From an uncultured Clostridia bacterium (GTDB lineage Bacteria > Bacillota > Clostridia > TANB77 > CAG-508): a stretch of 50,014 nucleotides of DNA. The notes below the pieces were generated by a model. The model saw only the letters and a list, made by a program, of their open reading frames with translations, ran no database searches and was not told the DNA's origin. Position 1 is the stretch's first letter; each line of letters starts with the position of its first letter. Below are positions 35,900-44,930 of this stretch, one piece after another. The DNA is taken from NCBI GenBank assembly GCA_947623725.1, contig CANQHI010000006.1:1-50014 (forward strand), written 5' to 3'. A program made the translations under genes and the position numbers.

Positions 35900-37230
35900 A
35901 TGAAAAAACAAATGATGAAAGGAGAAAATTTGAATTCAAAAAGAAAAAGCATAAAGGAACAAGGAATTACATTAATAGCATTAGTAATAACTGTAATAAT
36001 ACTTTTAATATTAGCAGGAGTAACAATAAATACAGCTTTAAGTGAAAATGGATTATTTAAAATGGCAAAAAAGGCAGTAAAAAGCTATGATAATGCTTCA
36101 GAAATGGAAACATTAAGTTTTTCTATTGTAAATTATAATATAACAAACGATGAAGCAGATAAGCTAGGAGAAAAACTATCAAAAAAATCTGTATCAAATT
36201 CTGATTGGCATATAATACAAGATAAAGAAAATACTTATGCAGACGGATGGTATTTTGTAAAACAAGGATATGAGTTACCAAATGGAAGTAATGCAAAAAA
36301 CAATTGGGTAATAAACTATAAAACAGGAGAAATAAAGCAATTAGAAGAAAACTACACATCAATGTCAATAGGGGATTCAGTTGCAGTAAAAGATGGATTG
36401 GTATTAAATATAGATACAGCAATGATGGATAAAAAAGAAGCAGGAACATGGACTAAAGATGAAATAGAAAAAGCACTAGGAGATAATGTAAAATTACATA
36501 ATTTTGATGACAATGATTTAGGAACTGTAAGTGGTTTTAGTAAAGAAGGCTTTTTATTTGATGGTAAAGATGACTATATATCCATAAGTGATAATACAGT
36601 GTTAGATAAATTTTTTAATAAAGGATTTACGTTTGAATTTTCTGGTAATTGCAGTAATTTTTTGAGAGTTTATGATTCGGGTGATCCTCAAGTTTTTGAT
36701 ACAGGCTGTTCTTGGCTTTCGTTTGGAGATGCTAGTTTGAAGGAGTATAGTTCTTTATTTATGGAACGGGTGGATTGATGTAATTTCGTTCACAACGGTT
36801 GGAAATAATGGAATTTTTTCTAAATGGTCTAATGATGTATACGGTAATATTACCAAAGTGCCAATTGGTCTTGAAATGAATAAGCCTATTACAATTAGTA
36901 TAGTTCTTGATACGACTAAAACTGGTAATGAGGTTAATGTGAAACGGAGCAGAATATGAAGGATACAAGGTCTCTTGTTATAAGAATGGAGAATTGATTG
37001 ATTCATCTTATTTGAATGTTGATCACTGGAATCTGTTTAAAAATGAAAGTGATAAGAAAGGTGCTAATTCATTTTTTATTGGAGTACTACGAAATTATGA
37101 TAGCAATAAAAAAGTAGCGTTTAATGATTATGGTAATATGATTTTAAAGAATTGCAGATTTTATACAAGACCACTGAGTGATGCTGAGATTAAGCTAAAC
37201 TATGATACAAGATTAGCTTACGATCAATAA
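35900..37230 (+). CDS. Pilin-like LamG-domain protein with two +1 frameshifts at CGG
   Basis: Read with two skips, this is a 442-aa protein. The N-terminus has a prepilin-like motif, KEQGITLIALVITVIILLIL, with Gly-Ile-Thr-Leu and Glu replaced by a later acidic residue; it resembles the large clostridial set of pilin-like surface proteins. A LamG/concanavalin-like beta-sandwich follows (FLFDGKDDYISISDNT, FTFEFSGNC). The first CGG at 36767 leads to FMEGWIDVISFTTVGNN, and the second at 36945 leads to NVKGAEYEGYKVSCYKNGEL and the typical LamG end NCRFYTRPLSDAEIKLNYDT. Unshifted reading ends two codons after the first CGG and three after the second. An AGGAGG site precedes the ATG. Ligand unknown. 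Confidence 0.82.
36767..36769 (+). other. CGG +1 frameshift site 1 in the LamG gene
   Basis: Zero-frame ATG GAA CGG GTG GAT TGA. Skipping C gives GAA GGG TGG ATT (Glu-Gly-Trp-Ile) and 59 more codons to the second site. Confidence 0.85.
36945..36947 (+). other. CGG +1 frameshift site 2 in the LamG gene
   Basis: In the frame set by site 1 the codons are GTG AAA CGG AGC, with a stop three codons on. Skipping C gives AAA GGA GCA GAA (Lys-Gly-Ala-Glu) and the LamG C-terminus to 37230. Confidence 0.85.
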
Positions 37231-37276
37231 AAAATCTAACTTGATTATGAAGAAAAAGCTTAGAGTTTATTAGATA

Positions 37277-37942
37277 CTAAGGATTTATTGATTTAAGCTT
37301 TTTATTCTTATCCTCTGCTTCATAAATTTTATAAACATTCATAAAATCATCAATAGTTTTAGGTGTTCTATTTATCTCATTATATATTTTTTGATAAATA
37401 GGAACATCTAAAATTTCATTTTGTAAATCTTTATATAAATGGTGAATGTTATTAGGAGTAGATTCTTTCCAAGCCTTTTCGTTATCTATAATAAGCATTC
37501 CTCTAACAAGAGTTGCTGATAAAATTCGTGGTAAAATTAGTTCTGCGGTTTTTTCTATATCTTCTGATTTGAACCATTTATTGCGAGCTTCTTCATTTCC
37601 ATAAACCATAAGGTCTGCAAATTTTCCTGTTATTTTTTCTACATTCTTCTTAACATATCCGCCCCAATCTACATTAAAATCATATTCATTTGTGAGGTCA
37701 TCTAGCCCTTTTATAATAAAATTATCTTCCGAAATATCTTGGAGGCATTGTTTTATCACTTTTATTCTAGTATCAATAGAAAAAGGATTTCTTAATGTTT
37801 TAGATTCTTGTGCAGAAGATACTAATATAAGTGTACGCTTACAAAGTGCCATACAAGATTGAAATAGTTGCAGATGTCCTAAATGTGCATGTGAAAATCT
37901 GCCACATATAAGTCCTAAATCAAATAATTTATTTTCATTCAT
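37277..37942 (-). CDS. Cytidylyltransferase/NMN-adenylyltransferase-like protein
   Basis: A 221-aa nucleotidyltransferase of the HxGH superfamily: LGLICGRFSHAHLGHLQLFQ carries the HLGH signature, and RNPFSIDTRIKVIKQCL follows. This resembles NadM-type NMN adenylyltransferases, with Arg-rich substrate contacts, and an ATP-binding STxxR-like motif is not obvious (SATLVRG may serve). A role in NAD synthesis or salvage is inferred. I chose the ATG at 37942, which has AGAAAGGAAA upstream; the frame is open for 14 more codons. Its 3' end converges with the LamG gene. Confidence 0.78.
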   Translation of the reverse strand: MNENKLFDLGLICGRFSHAHLGHLQLFQSCMALCKRTLILVSSAQESKTLRNPFSIDTRIKVIKQCLQDISEDNFIIKGLDDLTNEYDFNVDWGGYVKKNVEKITGKFADLMVYGNEEARNKWFKSEDIEKTAELILPRILSATLVRGMLIIDNEKAWKESTPNNIHHLYKDLQNEILDVPIYQKIYNEINRTPKTIDDFMNVYKIYEAEDKNKKLKSINP

Positions 37943-38190
37943 AAAAATTTCCTTTCTCTCACTATAAAAAAATGAAAAGTTCAATTTTTCAAGACAATTT
38001 TATCATGTTTTAAATTCTAGAAATTATTATACAATAAATTTTTTATAAAAACAATTATTAAAGATTTCATATAGTGTATAAAATGGTTCAAGTGAAAAAG
38101 TAAATGAAAGGGTATAAAATGAATTGATAATTTTTAGAAAAATTGCTTTTTTATGTATATTTTGATATAATTTATGTGTTGGAGAAAGTA

Positions 38191-40044
38191 ATGTTTAATA
38201 TAGAAGAAGAATTAAAAAAATTGCCTCAAAAACCTGGCGTATATATTATGCATGATAAATCAGATAAGATTATTTATGTTGGAAAGGCAATTAATTTAAA
38301 AAGGAGAGTAACTTCATATTTTAGGAAAACAAATAAAACTCAAAGAATACTAAATATGGTAGCATTAATAGATCATTTTGAGTATATTGTTTGTGAAAAT
38401 GAGGCAGAGGCACTTATATTAGAATGTAATCTAATAAAGAAAAATATGCCTAAATTTAACGTGCTTTTAAAAGATGATAAAACATATCCATACATAAAAA
38501 TAAATGTAAAAGCAGATTTTCCAGATATCTATATAACTAGAAAAATTTTAAATGATGGAGCAAGATATTTTGGCCCATATGCAAATGCTGGTGCTGCAAA
38601 AGAAATGGTGGATTTTATAAAATCAAAATTTAAAATCAGACAATGTAGAACATTTAAGTATAAGGATAGAGCATGCTTGAATTATCATATAAAAAAATGT
38701 ATGGCACCATGTATGGGATATATTTCAAAAGATGATTATAGAAAGCAGATAAATCAGATTATGTCAATTTTAGATGGAAATATTGATGAAGTACAAAAAG
38801 AATTAAAAAAAGAAATGTTAAAAGCATCAGAAAAACAAGAATTTGAAAAAGCAGCACAAATAAGAGATGAACTTTTAGCAACACAAAGAATTTCACAAAG
38901 ACAGAAAGTCTCAAATATTTCAGATAATGACATTGATGTAATTGGAATAGCTAGAAATGAATATGAAATATGTGTAGAAATCTTTTACATTAGAAATAGC
39001 AAAATGATTGGTAGGGATCATTTCTTCTTAAAGGGATTAAATGATGAAGATGATAAAGAAATAATCTCTAATTTTATAAAGCAATATTATACAGGAAGAA
39101 AATTTTTTCCTAATAAAATAATGGTAAAAGAAGATTTTGAAGAAAGAAAACTTTTAGAAATTTGGCTTACTAATGAGAGTGAAAGGAAAGTTGAAATCAA
39201 AGTACCACAAAAGGGAAAGAAAATAAAATTAGTAGAAATGGCAGAAAACAATGCTAAAATAACATTAGATAATAAAGAAAAATCAAATAAAAATCTGGTT
39301 CTAGAATTAAAAGAAGTATTAGGATTAGAGAATCTTCCGAGAAAAATAGAAAGTTTTGATATATCAAATATCTCTGGTGAATACATGGTAGCTGGAATGT
39401 GCGTAATGATTGACGGAGTAATTAAGAAAAATTTATCAAGAAGATTTAAAATAAAAACTGTGTATGGACAAGACGATCCAAAATGTATGGAAGAAGTTGT
39501 AACAAGGAGACTTTATCATTCAATAGAGTTAACTGAAGAAGAAAAAGGAAAATTAAAAGATGTAGATATAGAAAAAATTGGAGATTCAAAAGGATTCGGA
39601 AAGTTACCGGATTTGATTTTAGCTGATGGTGGAATAACGCAGATAAGAGCTATAAAACAAGCAATAAAAAATGTTGAAAATAAAATAAACAAGAGCTTAG
39701 ATATTAGTGTTTATGGTATGGTAAAAAATGATAAGCATGAAACAAGAGCATTAATAGATGAAAATAGAAAAGTATTTAATATTTCAGAAGATTTATTTAA
39801 TTTAATAACTAATTTCCAAAATGCAGTTCATGATAATGCAATTGGATACCACAAATTTTTAAGAGATAAATCTATGACTAAATCAAAACTAGATGAAATT
39901 AATGGAATAGGAACTGTAAAAAAACTAGCACTTTTAAAGAAATTTAATAGTGTAGAAAATATTAAAAATGCAGAAATTAGTGAAATTGCTGAAGTAAAAG
40001 GAATAAATGAAGAACTGGCTAAAAAGATAAAGGAAAGCTTATGA
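38191..40044 (+). CDS. uvrC: Excinuclease ABC subunit C
   Basis: A 617-aa nuclease that makes both incisions in nucleotide-excision repair with UvrAB. The GIY-YIG domain is GVYIMHDKSDKIIYVGKAIN. The UvrB-binding UVR motif is in EKQEFEKAAQIRDELLATQR. The RNase-H-like UvrC domain has ESFDISNISGEYMVAGM and LILADGGITQ. Helix-hairpin-helix repeats close the protein (LDEINGIGTVKKLALLKKF). The ATG at 38191 with GGAGAAAG upstream is preferred to an in-frame codon 48 bases earlier. Length is normal. Confidence 0.96.
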   Translation: MFNIEEELKKLPQKPGVYIMHDKSDKIIYVGKAINLKRRVTSYFRKTNKTQRILNMVALIDHFEYIVCENEAEALILECNLIKKNMPKFNVLLKDDKTYPYIKINVKADFPDIYITRKILNDGARYFGPYANAGAAKEMVDFIKSKFKIRQCRTFKYKDRACLNYHIKKCMAPCMGYISKDDYRKQINQIMSILDGNIDEVQKELKKEMLKASEKQEFEKAAQIRDELLATQRISQRQKVSNISDNDIDVIGIARNEYEICVEIFYIRNSKMIGRDHFFLKGLNDEDDKEIISNFIKQYYTGRKFFPNKIMVKEDFEERKLLEIWLTNESERKVEIKVPQKGKKIKLVEMAENNAKITLDNKEKSNKNLVLELKEVLGLENLPRKIESFDISNISGEYMVAGMCVMIDGVIKKNLSRRFKIKTVYGQDDPKCMEEVVTRRLYHSIELTEEEKGKLKDVDIEKIGDSKGFGKLPDLILADGGITQIRAIKQAIKNVENKINKSLDISVYGMVKNDKHETRALIDENRKVFNISEDLFNLITNFQNAVHDNAIGYHKFLRDKSMTKSKLDEINGIGTVKKLALLKKFNSVENIKNAEISEIAEVKGINEELAKKIKESL

Positions 40045-40161
40045 TTTATTATAGATATATAATTTGTAAAAAAATATAAAAAGTTGTAATACGATTCATG
40101 GAATAAATTAGTAATTCTCGAATATATTTTAAATAGTAGATTATTTAAAATGGAGAGAGTT

Positions 40162-40266
40162 ATGGGAAAGAAATTTTTTATTTTTTTGGTTGTATTGGCA
40201 ATAATTATACAAGCTTTTTTGGGAGTATTGATTTATAATTTTGTAATGCTACTTAAATTAATATAA
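40162..40266 (+). CDS. 34-aa single-span membrane micro-protein
   Basis: MGKKFFIFLVVLAIIIQAFL then GVLIYNFVMLLKLI: a basic start and a single hydrophobic helix spanning almost the whole length. A GGAGAG site lies 5 bases upstream of the ATG. It could be a regulatory membrane peptide or a type I toxin-like peptide; a convergent small RNA lies just downstream. No family recognised. Confidence 0.5.
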   Translation: MGKKFFIFLVVLAIIIQAFLGVLIYNFVMLLKLI

Positions 40267-40331
40267 TTTTATAAAAAAAGATAAATTTTATAGACAAGCT
40301 TTAAATAATGTTGTAAAATACTTCCACAAGT

Positions 40332-40420
40332 AAAAAAATAAACCATTCTGCTTATGCCGAGCTAATGGTTTATTAAAACTTTATCTTGGCAAAACCACGT
40401 TTGTGGATTTGTCATTTCCT
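40332..40420 (-). ncRNA. Putative structured small RNA, about 89 nt
   Basis: A perfect promoter on the minus strand is followed by a CCAC-AAAC-GTGG hairpin. A strong terminator follows (AATAAACCATT pairing with AATGGTTTATT, then seven T residues). The terminator loop contains GCU-CGGCAUA-AGC, whose GGCA could pair with an upstream UGCC (in UUUUGCCAAG), forming a pseudoknot. No ORF fits within it. It does not match 6S, SRP, tmRNA or a riboswitch I recognise. Confidence 0.65.
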
Positions 40421-40426
40421 ATATTT

Positions 40427-40456
40427 ATTATAATACTTTTAAAGGTAAAATGTCAA
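40427..40456 (-). promoter_or_regulatory. Consensus promoter of the small RNA
   Basis: On the minus strand TTGACA (40456-40451) and TATAAT (40432-40427) are separated by 18 bases. Both boxes are perfect consensus and nothing but the small RNA lies downstream. Confidence 0.8.
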
Positions 40457-40541
40457 GGACATATAAATAATTGATAGGAACATGCTAAAGATTAATATTT
40501 AAGGATATACATTGTAAGAAAATGAAGTGAAAGGTAAAGAA

Positions 40542-41405
40542 ATGGATATAGCAAATAATTGGAATGATTATGAAATATTAGATATGGCAAATGGTGAAAA
40601 GTTAGAAAAATGGAAAGATATTATTTTAATAAGACCTGATCCACAAATAATTTGGAAAGAAAAAAGTTTTCCTGAATTATGGAAAAAGGCTGATGCTAGA
40701 TATGAAAGAAGTGCAACTGGTGGTGGAGCATGGAAGTATAATAATAAGCTTCCTAAAGCATGGCAAGTTAGATATAAAGATTTAGAGTTTAATATTAAAC
40801 CAATGGGATTTAAGCACACTGGCTTATTTCCTGAGCAAGCTGTAAACTGGGACTGGATGATAAATAAAATAAAAAATGCAAATAGAGAAATAAAAGTCCT
40901 AAATCTTTTTGCATATACAGGAGGTGCAACTGTAAGCTGTCTTTATGCAGGTGCATCTGTTTGTCATGTGGATAGTTCAAAAGGAATGGTAGAATGGGCA
41001 AAAGAAAATGTAACTTCATCTAATTTACGAGATAAAAAGGTTAGATTTTTAATTGATGATGTTGTAAAATTTGTAAATAGAGAAATTAGAAGAAATAACA
41101 AATATGATGCAATAATAATGGATCCTCCATCTTATGGAAGAGGTGCAAATGGAGAAGTATGGAAGTTTGAAGAAAATATATTTGACTTAATTAAATTGTG
41201 CACAAATGTATTATCAGACAAACCTTTATTTTTCCTTATTAATTCATATACAACAGGAATATCAAGTGGTGTTTTAGAAAATATGCTAAGAATTTGCATG
41301 CCTAAAAATATAAAAGGAAAATTTTCAAATGGAGAAGTTGGATTACCAATGACTAACTCAGAATTAGTGTTACCTTGTGGAATTTATGGTAGATGGGAAA
41401 GTTAA
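40542..41405 (+). CDS. Class I SAM-dependent methyltransferase (RlmI-like)
   Basis: A 287-aa protein with the SAM-binding motif VLNLFAYTGGATVSCLYAGA, the acidic loop VCHVDSSKGMVEWAKEN and the catalytic motif IIMDPPSYGRGANGE. The DPPSY motif and the FAYTGG loop are typical of RlmI/RlmK-type 23S rRNA cytosine or guanine methyltransferases, although the PUA domain is absent. The exact target cannot be read. The ATG at 40542 with AAAGGTAA upstream is preferred to a GTG at 40527. The neighbouring genes also modify RNA. Confidence 0.85.
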   Translation: MDIANNWNDYEILDMANGEKLEKWKDIILIRPDPQIIWKEKSFPELWKKADARYERSATGGGAWKYNNKLPKAWQVRYKDLEFNIKPMGFKHTGLFPEQAVNWDWMINKIKNANREIKVLNLFAYTGGATVSCLYAGASVCHVDSSKGMVEWAKENVTSSNLRDKKVRFLIDDVVKFVNREIRRNNKYDAIIMDPPSYGRGANGEVWKFEENIFDLIKLCTNVLSDKPLFFLINSYTTGISSGVLENMLRICMPKNIKGKFSNGEVGLPMTNSELVLPCGIYGRWES

Positions 41406-41513
41406 TTGTACTAAAATTTATATATTTTACGATAAATTATTGTTTTTTGATGGTAAACTTCTATTGATAAAAACGAAAAGGGTTAAATTATTATAATAAA
41501 GGATGTAGTTTTA

Positions 41514-42194
41514 ATGAAAGTAATATATGAAGATAATCATATAATTGTAGTTAGAAAAGAGGCAGGAATACCTTCACAAGCTGATAAAACAGAAGATGAA
41601 GATATGCTTACAATAATAAAAGCTTATTTAAAGGAAAAATATCAAAAGCCTGGAAATGTTTATTTAGGATTAGTTCATAGATTAGATAGACCAGTAGGTG
41701 GAATTATGGTATTTGCAAAAACTTCAAAAGCAGCATCAAGATTAAGTGAACAAGTAAGAAATAAAACATTTAAGAAAAGTTATATAGCAATAGTCAATGG
41801 AAAAATGGAAAAAGATAAAGATAAATTGGTAGACTATTTATGGAAAGATGAGAAAAATAATACAAGTTATGTTGTAAAAGAAACAAAAAAGAATGCCAAA
41901 AGAGCAGAACTTGATTACAAAGTTATAAAATATGATAAAGAAAAAAATATTTCAATTATCGAAATTGATTTACATACAGGAAGGCACCATCAAATAAGGG
42001 TGCAACTTTCAAGCAGAGGACATAGCATAGTTGGAGATTCAAAATATCATGGTAAAAATATAGATAAAGGTTTATGCTTGTGGGCATATAAGCTTACAAT
42101 AGAGCATCCAATTACAAAGGAAAAAATTACATTTAGTGATATACCAGATATGAAAGGAAATTGGAAAGAATTATCTGGAATTAATTTAGAATAA
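41514..42194 (+). CDS. RluA-family RNA pseudouridine synthase
   Basis: A 226-aa pseudouridine synthase. The catalytic motif HRLDRPVGGIMVFAKTSKAA contains the nucleophilic Asp. It starts directly with the catalytic domain (VIYEDNHIIVVRKEAGIPSQ) without the S4 domain of RluC/RluD, so it fits the short RluA/YqcB-type group. HTGRHHQIRVQLSSRGHSIV is the second conserved block. Target rRNA or tRNA site unknown. Confidence 0.92.
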   Translation: MKVIYEDNHIIVVRKEAGIPSQADKTEDEDMLTIIKAYLKEKYQKPGNVYLGLVHRLDRPVGGIMVFAKTSKAASRLSEQVRNKTFKKSYIAIVNGKMEKDKDKLVDYLWKDEKNNTSYVVKETKKNAKRAELDYKVIKYDKEKNISIIEIDLHTGRHHQIRVQLSSRGHSIVGDSKYHGKNIDKGLCLWAYKLTIEHPITKEKITFSDIPDMKGNWKELSGINLE

Positions 42195-42296
42195 TTATAT
42201 AATTTATAAAAACATTTTTTGAAATAAAAATCAATAATATAAAAATGAATCTATATTAAATAAAACTTATAAAAATATTATATGAGGAAAAATAAA

Positions 42297-43004
42297 ATGA
42301 GAATGAAATTTAAACCTTGGGCAAGAGAAGAATTAGAAACAAGTCCATTTTACATAGATAATCCACAAGATTATAAAAATAAGTGGAAAACTGTATTTGA
42401 AAAAGAGCAAAAATTGTATTTAGAACTTGGTTGTGGGAAGGGAAACTTTATAGCAAAGCTTTCAAAACAAAATCAAAATATAAATTTCATTGCAATAGAC
42501 TTAGTTGATGCAATGCTTGGAATGGCAAAAAGAAATGTAGAAGCAGAATATGGAATCAGAGAATCAACCGTAGCAGAAGTTGTAGAAAACGAAATAGAAA
42601 AACAAAAAATAGTAAAAAATTTAAAGCTTACTAGATATGATATAGCTAGGATTTCAGATATATTTGGAGAAGAAGATGAAATAGAAAGAATATATATAAA
42701 TTTTTGTAATCCTTGGCCAAGGGGCAAACATCATAAAAAAAGATTAACTCATGAAAGACAACTAGAACAATACAAAAAATTCTTAAAAGGTGAGATATTT
42801 TTTAAAACAGACGATGATGATTTATTTGAACAATCTCAGAAATACTTTAATGATACTGGATATAAAATTGAAAAAGTGACTTATGATTTATCTAATGAAA
42901 CAAATTTCTGGAATGTTGAAGAAAATATAGAAACAGAACATGAAAAAATGTTTAAAGCAGAAGGAATAAAAATAAAAGCATTAATCGCTAAAATAAATAC
43001 TTAA
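42297..43004 (+). CDS. trmB: tRNA (guanine-N7)-methyltransferase
   Basis: A 235-aa enzyme that makes m7G46 in tRNA. The SAM motif is LYLELGCGKGNFIAKLS. The conserved INFCNPWPRGKHHKKRLTHE (PWxKxxHxKRR-type) binds tRNA and holds catalytic residues. The ATG at 42297 has GAGG 9 bases upstream; the ATG at 42282 contains that ribosome binding site and is less likely. Followed by a terminator. Full length. Confidence 0.95.
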   Translation: MRMKFKPWAREELETSPFYIDNPQDYKNKWKTVFEKEQKLYLELGCGKGNFIAKLSKQNQNINFIAIDLVDAMLGMAKRNVEAEYGIRESTVAEVVENEIEKQKIVKNLKLTRYDIARISDIFGEEDEIERIYINFCNPWPRGKHHKKRLTHERQLEQYKKFLKGEIFFKTDDDDLFEQSQKYFNDTGYKIEKVTYDLSNETNFWNVEENIETEHEKMFKAEGIKIKALIAKINT

Positions 43005-43048
43005 AAAGTTAGAGAGAAATTTATGAATTGAATTTCTTTCTAATTTTT
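43004..43048 (+). terminator. Terminator after trmB
   Basis: AGTTAGAGAGAAATT pairs with AATTTCTTTCTAATT, with one mismatch, followed by a T run. Confidence 0.8.
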
Positions 43049-43256
43049 TTTGAAAATATAAATAAAAAGTGACAATTATAAAATAAAGGTTAAGTGAAAA
43101 ATTAAATGTAATTATGTAAAATAAACATGTAAATAATAAAAAAATATTGCATTTTTTAAAATAATATGGTAAAATATGGATATATAATTAATTCTATTGT
43201 AATTAAATCTAATTACAAAATTCCAAAAAAAAATAAAAAATGAAAGGAGAAAAAAA

Positions 43257-44913
43257 TTGCTATCTATAGTAAAAAGTATGTCTCTAAAAGGATTAGAGGG
43301 ATATATTATTGATGTGCAAGTCGATGTATCTGCAGGTATTCCAGAATGGGATATTGTTGGTCTGCCAGATATAAGCATAAAAGAATCAAAAGAAAGGGTA
43401 AAAACAGCAATTAAAAATTCAGGGTATGAATTATTTAGTAGAAAGGTATTAGTAAACTTAGCTCCAGCAGACATAAGAAAAGAAGGATCTTATTTGGATT
43501 TACCGATTGCTATTGGTGTTTTATATTGTATAGGAGTAATAAAAAGCAAAAAAGGAAGTTATTCACAAAATAAGATTGAAAAAAATAGCAATGAAAATGA
43601 TATAGATACTAAAGAATATTCAGTTGATAATGAAGATTATCTTGGTGAAATAGAAATAAGAAATTATTTAAAAAATAGAAAAACTGCTTTTATTGGTGAA
43701 CTTTCTCTTGATGGAAAAATAAATAAAATTAATGGAATTTTGCCAATATGCATTGAAGCAAAAAGATTAGGTATGAAAAAAATAATTATACCTTATGAAA
43801 ATTTAGATGAGGTAGGAATTGTTGAAGGGATAGAAATACTAGGAGCAAAAACATTAAAAGAAATAATAGAATACTTGAATGGAAATATTAAATTAAAAGA
43901 AATAAAAACAACATGGGAAGAAATAAACAAAAACATAAATAAATATAATATAGATTTTAATGAAGTAAAAGGTCAAGAAAATGTTAAAAGAGCACTAGAA
44001 ATTGCAGCAGCAGGTGGGCATAATATTCTACTTATAGGAAGTCCAGGATCTCGGAAAAACAATGCTTGCACAAAGATTAACAACAATTTTACCTAATTTA
44101 ACTTTTGAAGAATCTCTTGAAACAACCAAAATTCATAGTATAGCAGGAACATTAAAAAATGATGAAAAAATAATTATATCAAGACCATTTAGAAATCCAC
44201 ATCACACAATAACCAAAGTAGCATTGATAGGTGGTGGAAGAGTACCAAAGCCGGGAGAGATAAGTTTAGCACACAATGGAGTATTATTTTTAGATGAAAT
44301 AGCAGAATTTGATAAAGATACATTAGAAGTATTAAGAGAGCCACTAGAAGATAAAAAAATAACAATAGCAAGATTAAATCAAGTATTAACTTATCCTTGC
44401 AATTTTATGTTAGTAGCATCCATGAATCCATGTCCTTGTGGTTATTATGGTTCAAGCTATAAACAATGTACGTGTACGCCGATTTTAATTAAGAAATATT
44501 TAGGAAAAATTAGTGGACCACTTTTAGATAGGATAGACATTCAAATTGAAGTTGAAAGAGTAAACTATGATAAATTGTCAAATGAAAGTAAAGAAGAGAG
44601 TTCTAGTGAAATAAAGCAAAGAGTTGAAAAGGCAAGATTGATTCAACAAAAAAGATATGAAAATGAAAATATATTTTCAAACTCCGAATTAAATCATAAG
44701 CAGTGTGAAAAATATTGCAAAATAGATGAAGAAAGTAAAGAATTATTAAAAAAAGCTTTTACAAATCTAGGATTAACTTCCAGAGCTTATTTAAAAATTT
44801 TAAAGGTAGCTAGAACAATAGCAGATTTAGAGTGTAGCAAAAATATTAAGAAGAGACATGTTTCAGAAGCAATACAATATAGAAGTTTAGACAAAAATTT
44901 TTTAAAGAATTAA
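43257..44913 (+). CDS. comM: ComM/YifB magnesium-chelatase-like ATPase, with +1 frameshift at CGG
   Basis: Read with one skip, a 551-aa AAA+ helicase-like protein of the ComM family, which in other bacteria helps branch migration in natural transformation. The N-terminal domain begins MLSIVKSMSLKGLEGYIIDV. It holds an extra low-complexity insert of about 45 residues (KSKKGSYSQNKIEKNSNEN...). The Walker A motif is cut by CGG at 44052: zero frame reads GSPGSRKNN and stops 13 codons later. Skipping C gives GSPGSGKTMLAQRL, a perfect P-loop. Walker B is GVLFLDEIAEF, and the Mg-chelatase C-terminal domain follows. The start is TTG with AAAGGAGA 7 bases upstream. It lies 17 bases before dprA, the usual comM-dprA order. 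Confidence 0.92.
44052..44054 (+). other. CGG +1 frameshift site in comM (inside Walker A)
   Basis: Zero-frame GGA TCT CGG AAA. Skipping C gives TCT GGA AAA ACA ATG (Ser-Gly-Lys-Thr-Met), the invariant P-loop GKT. This fixes the amino acid at the site as glycine. Confidence 0.9.
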
Positions 44914-44930
44914 AAAGGAGCAAAGAAGTA

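Larger units (their letters stand above)
40045..40541. other. Intergenic region holding a micro-ORF and a small RNA
   Basis: Nearly 500 bases between uvrC and the methyltransferase gene. It contains a 34-aa membrane micro-ORF on the plus strand (40162-40266) and a probable small RNA with its own promoter and terminator on the minus strand (40332-40456). The rest is AT-rich without visible signals. Confidence 0.6.
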
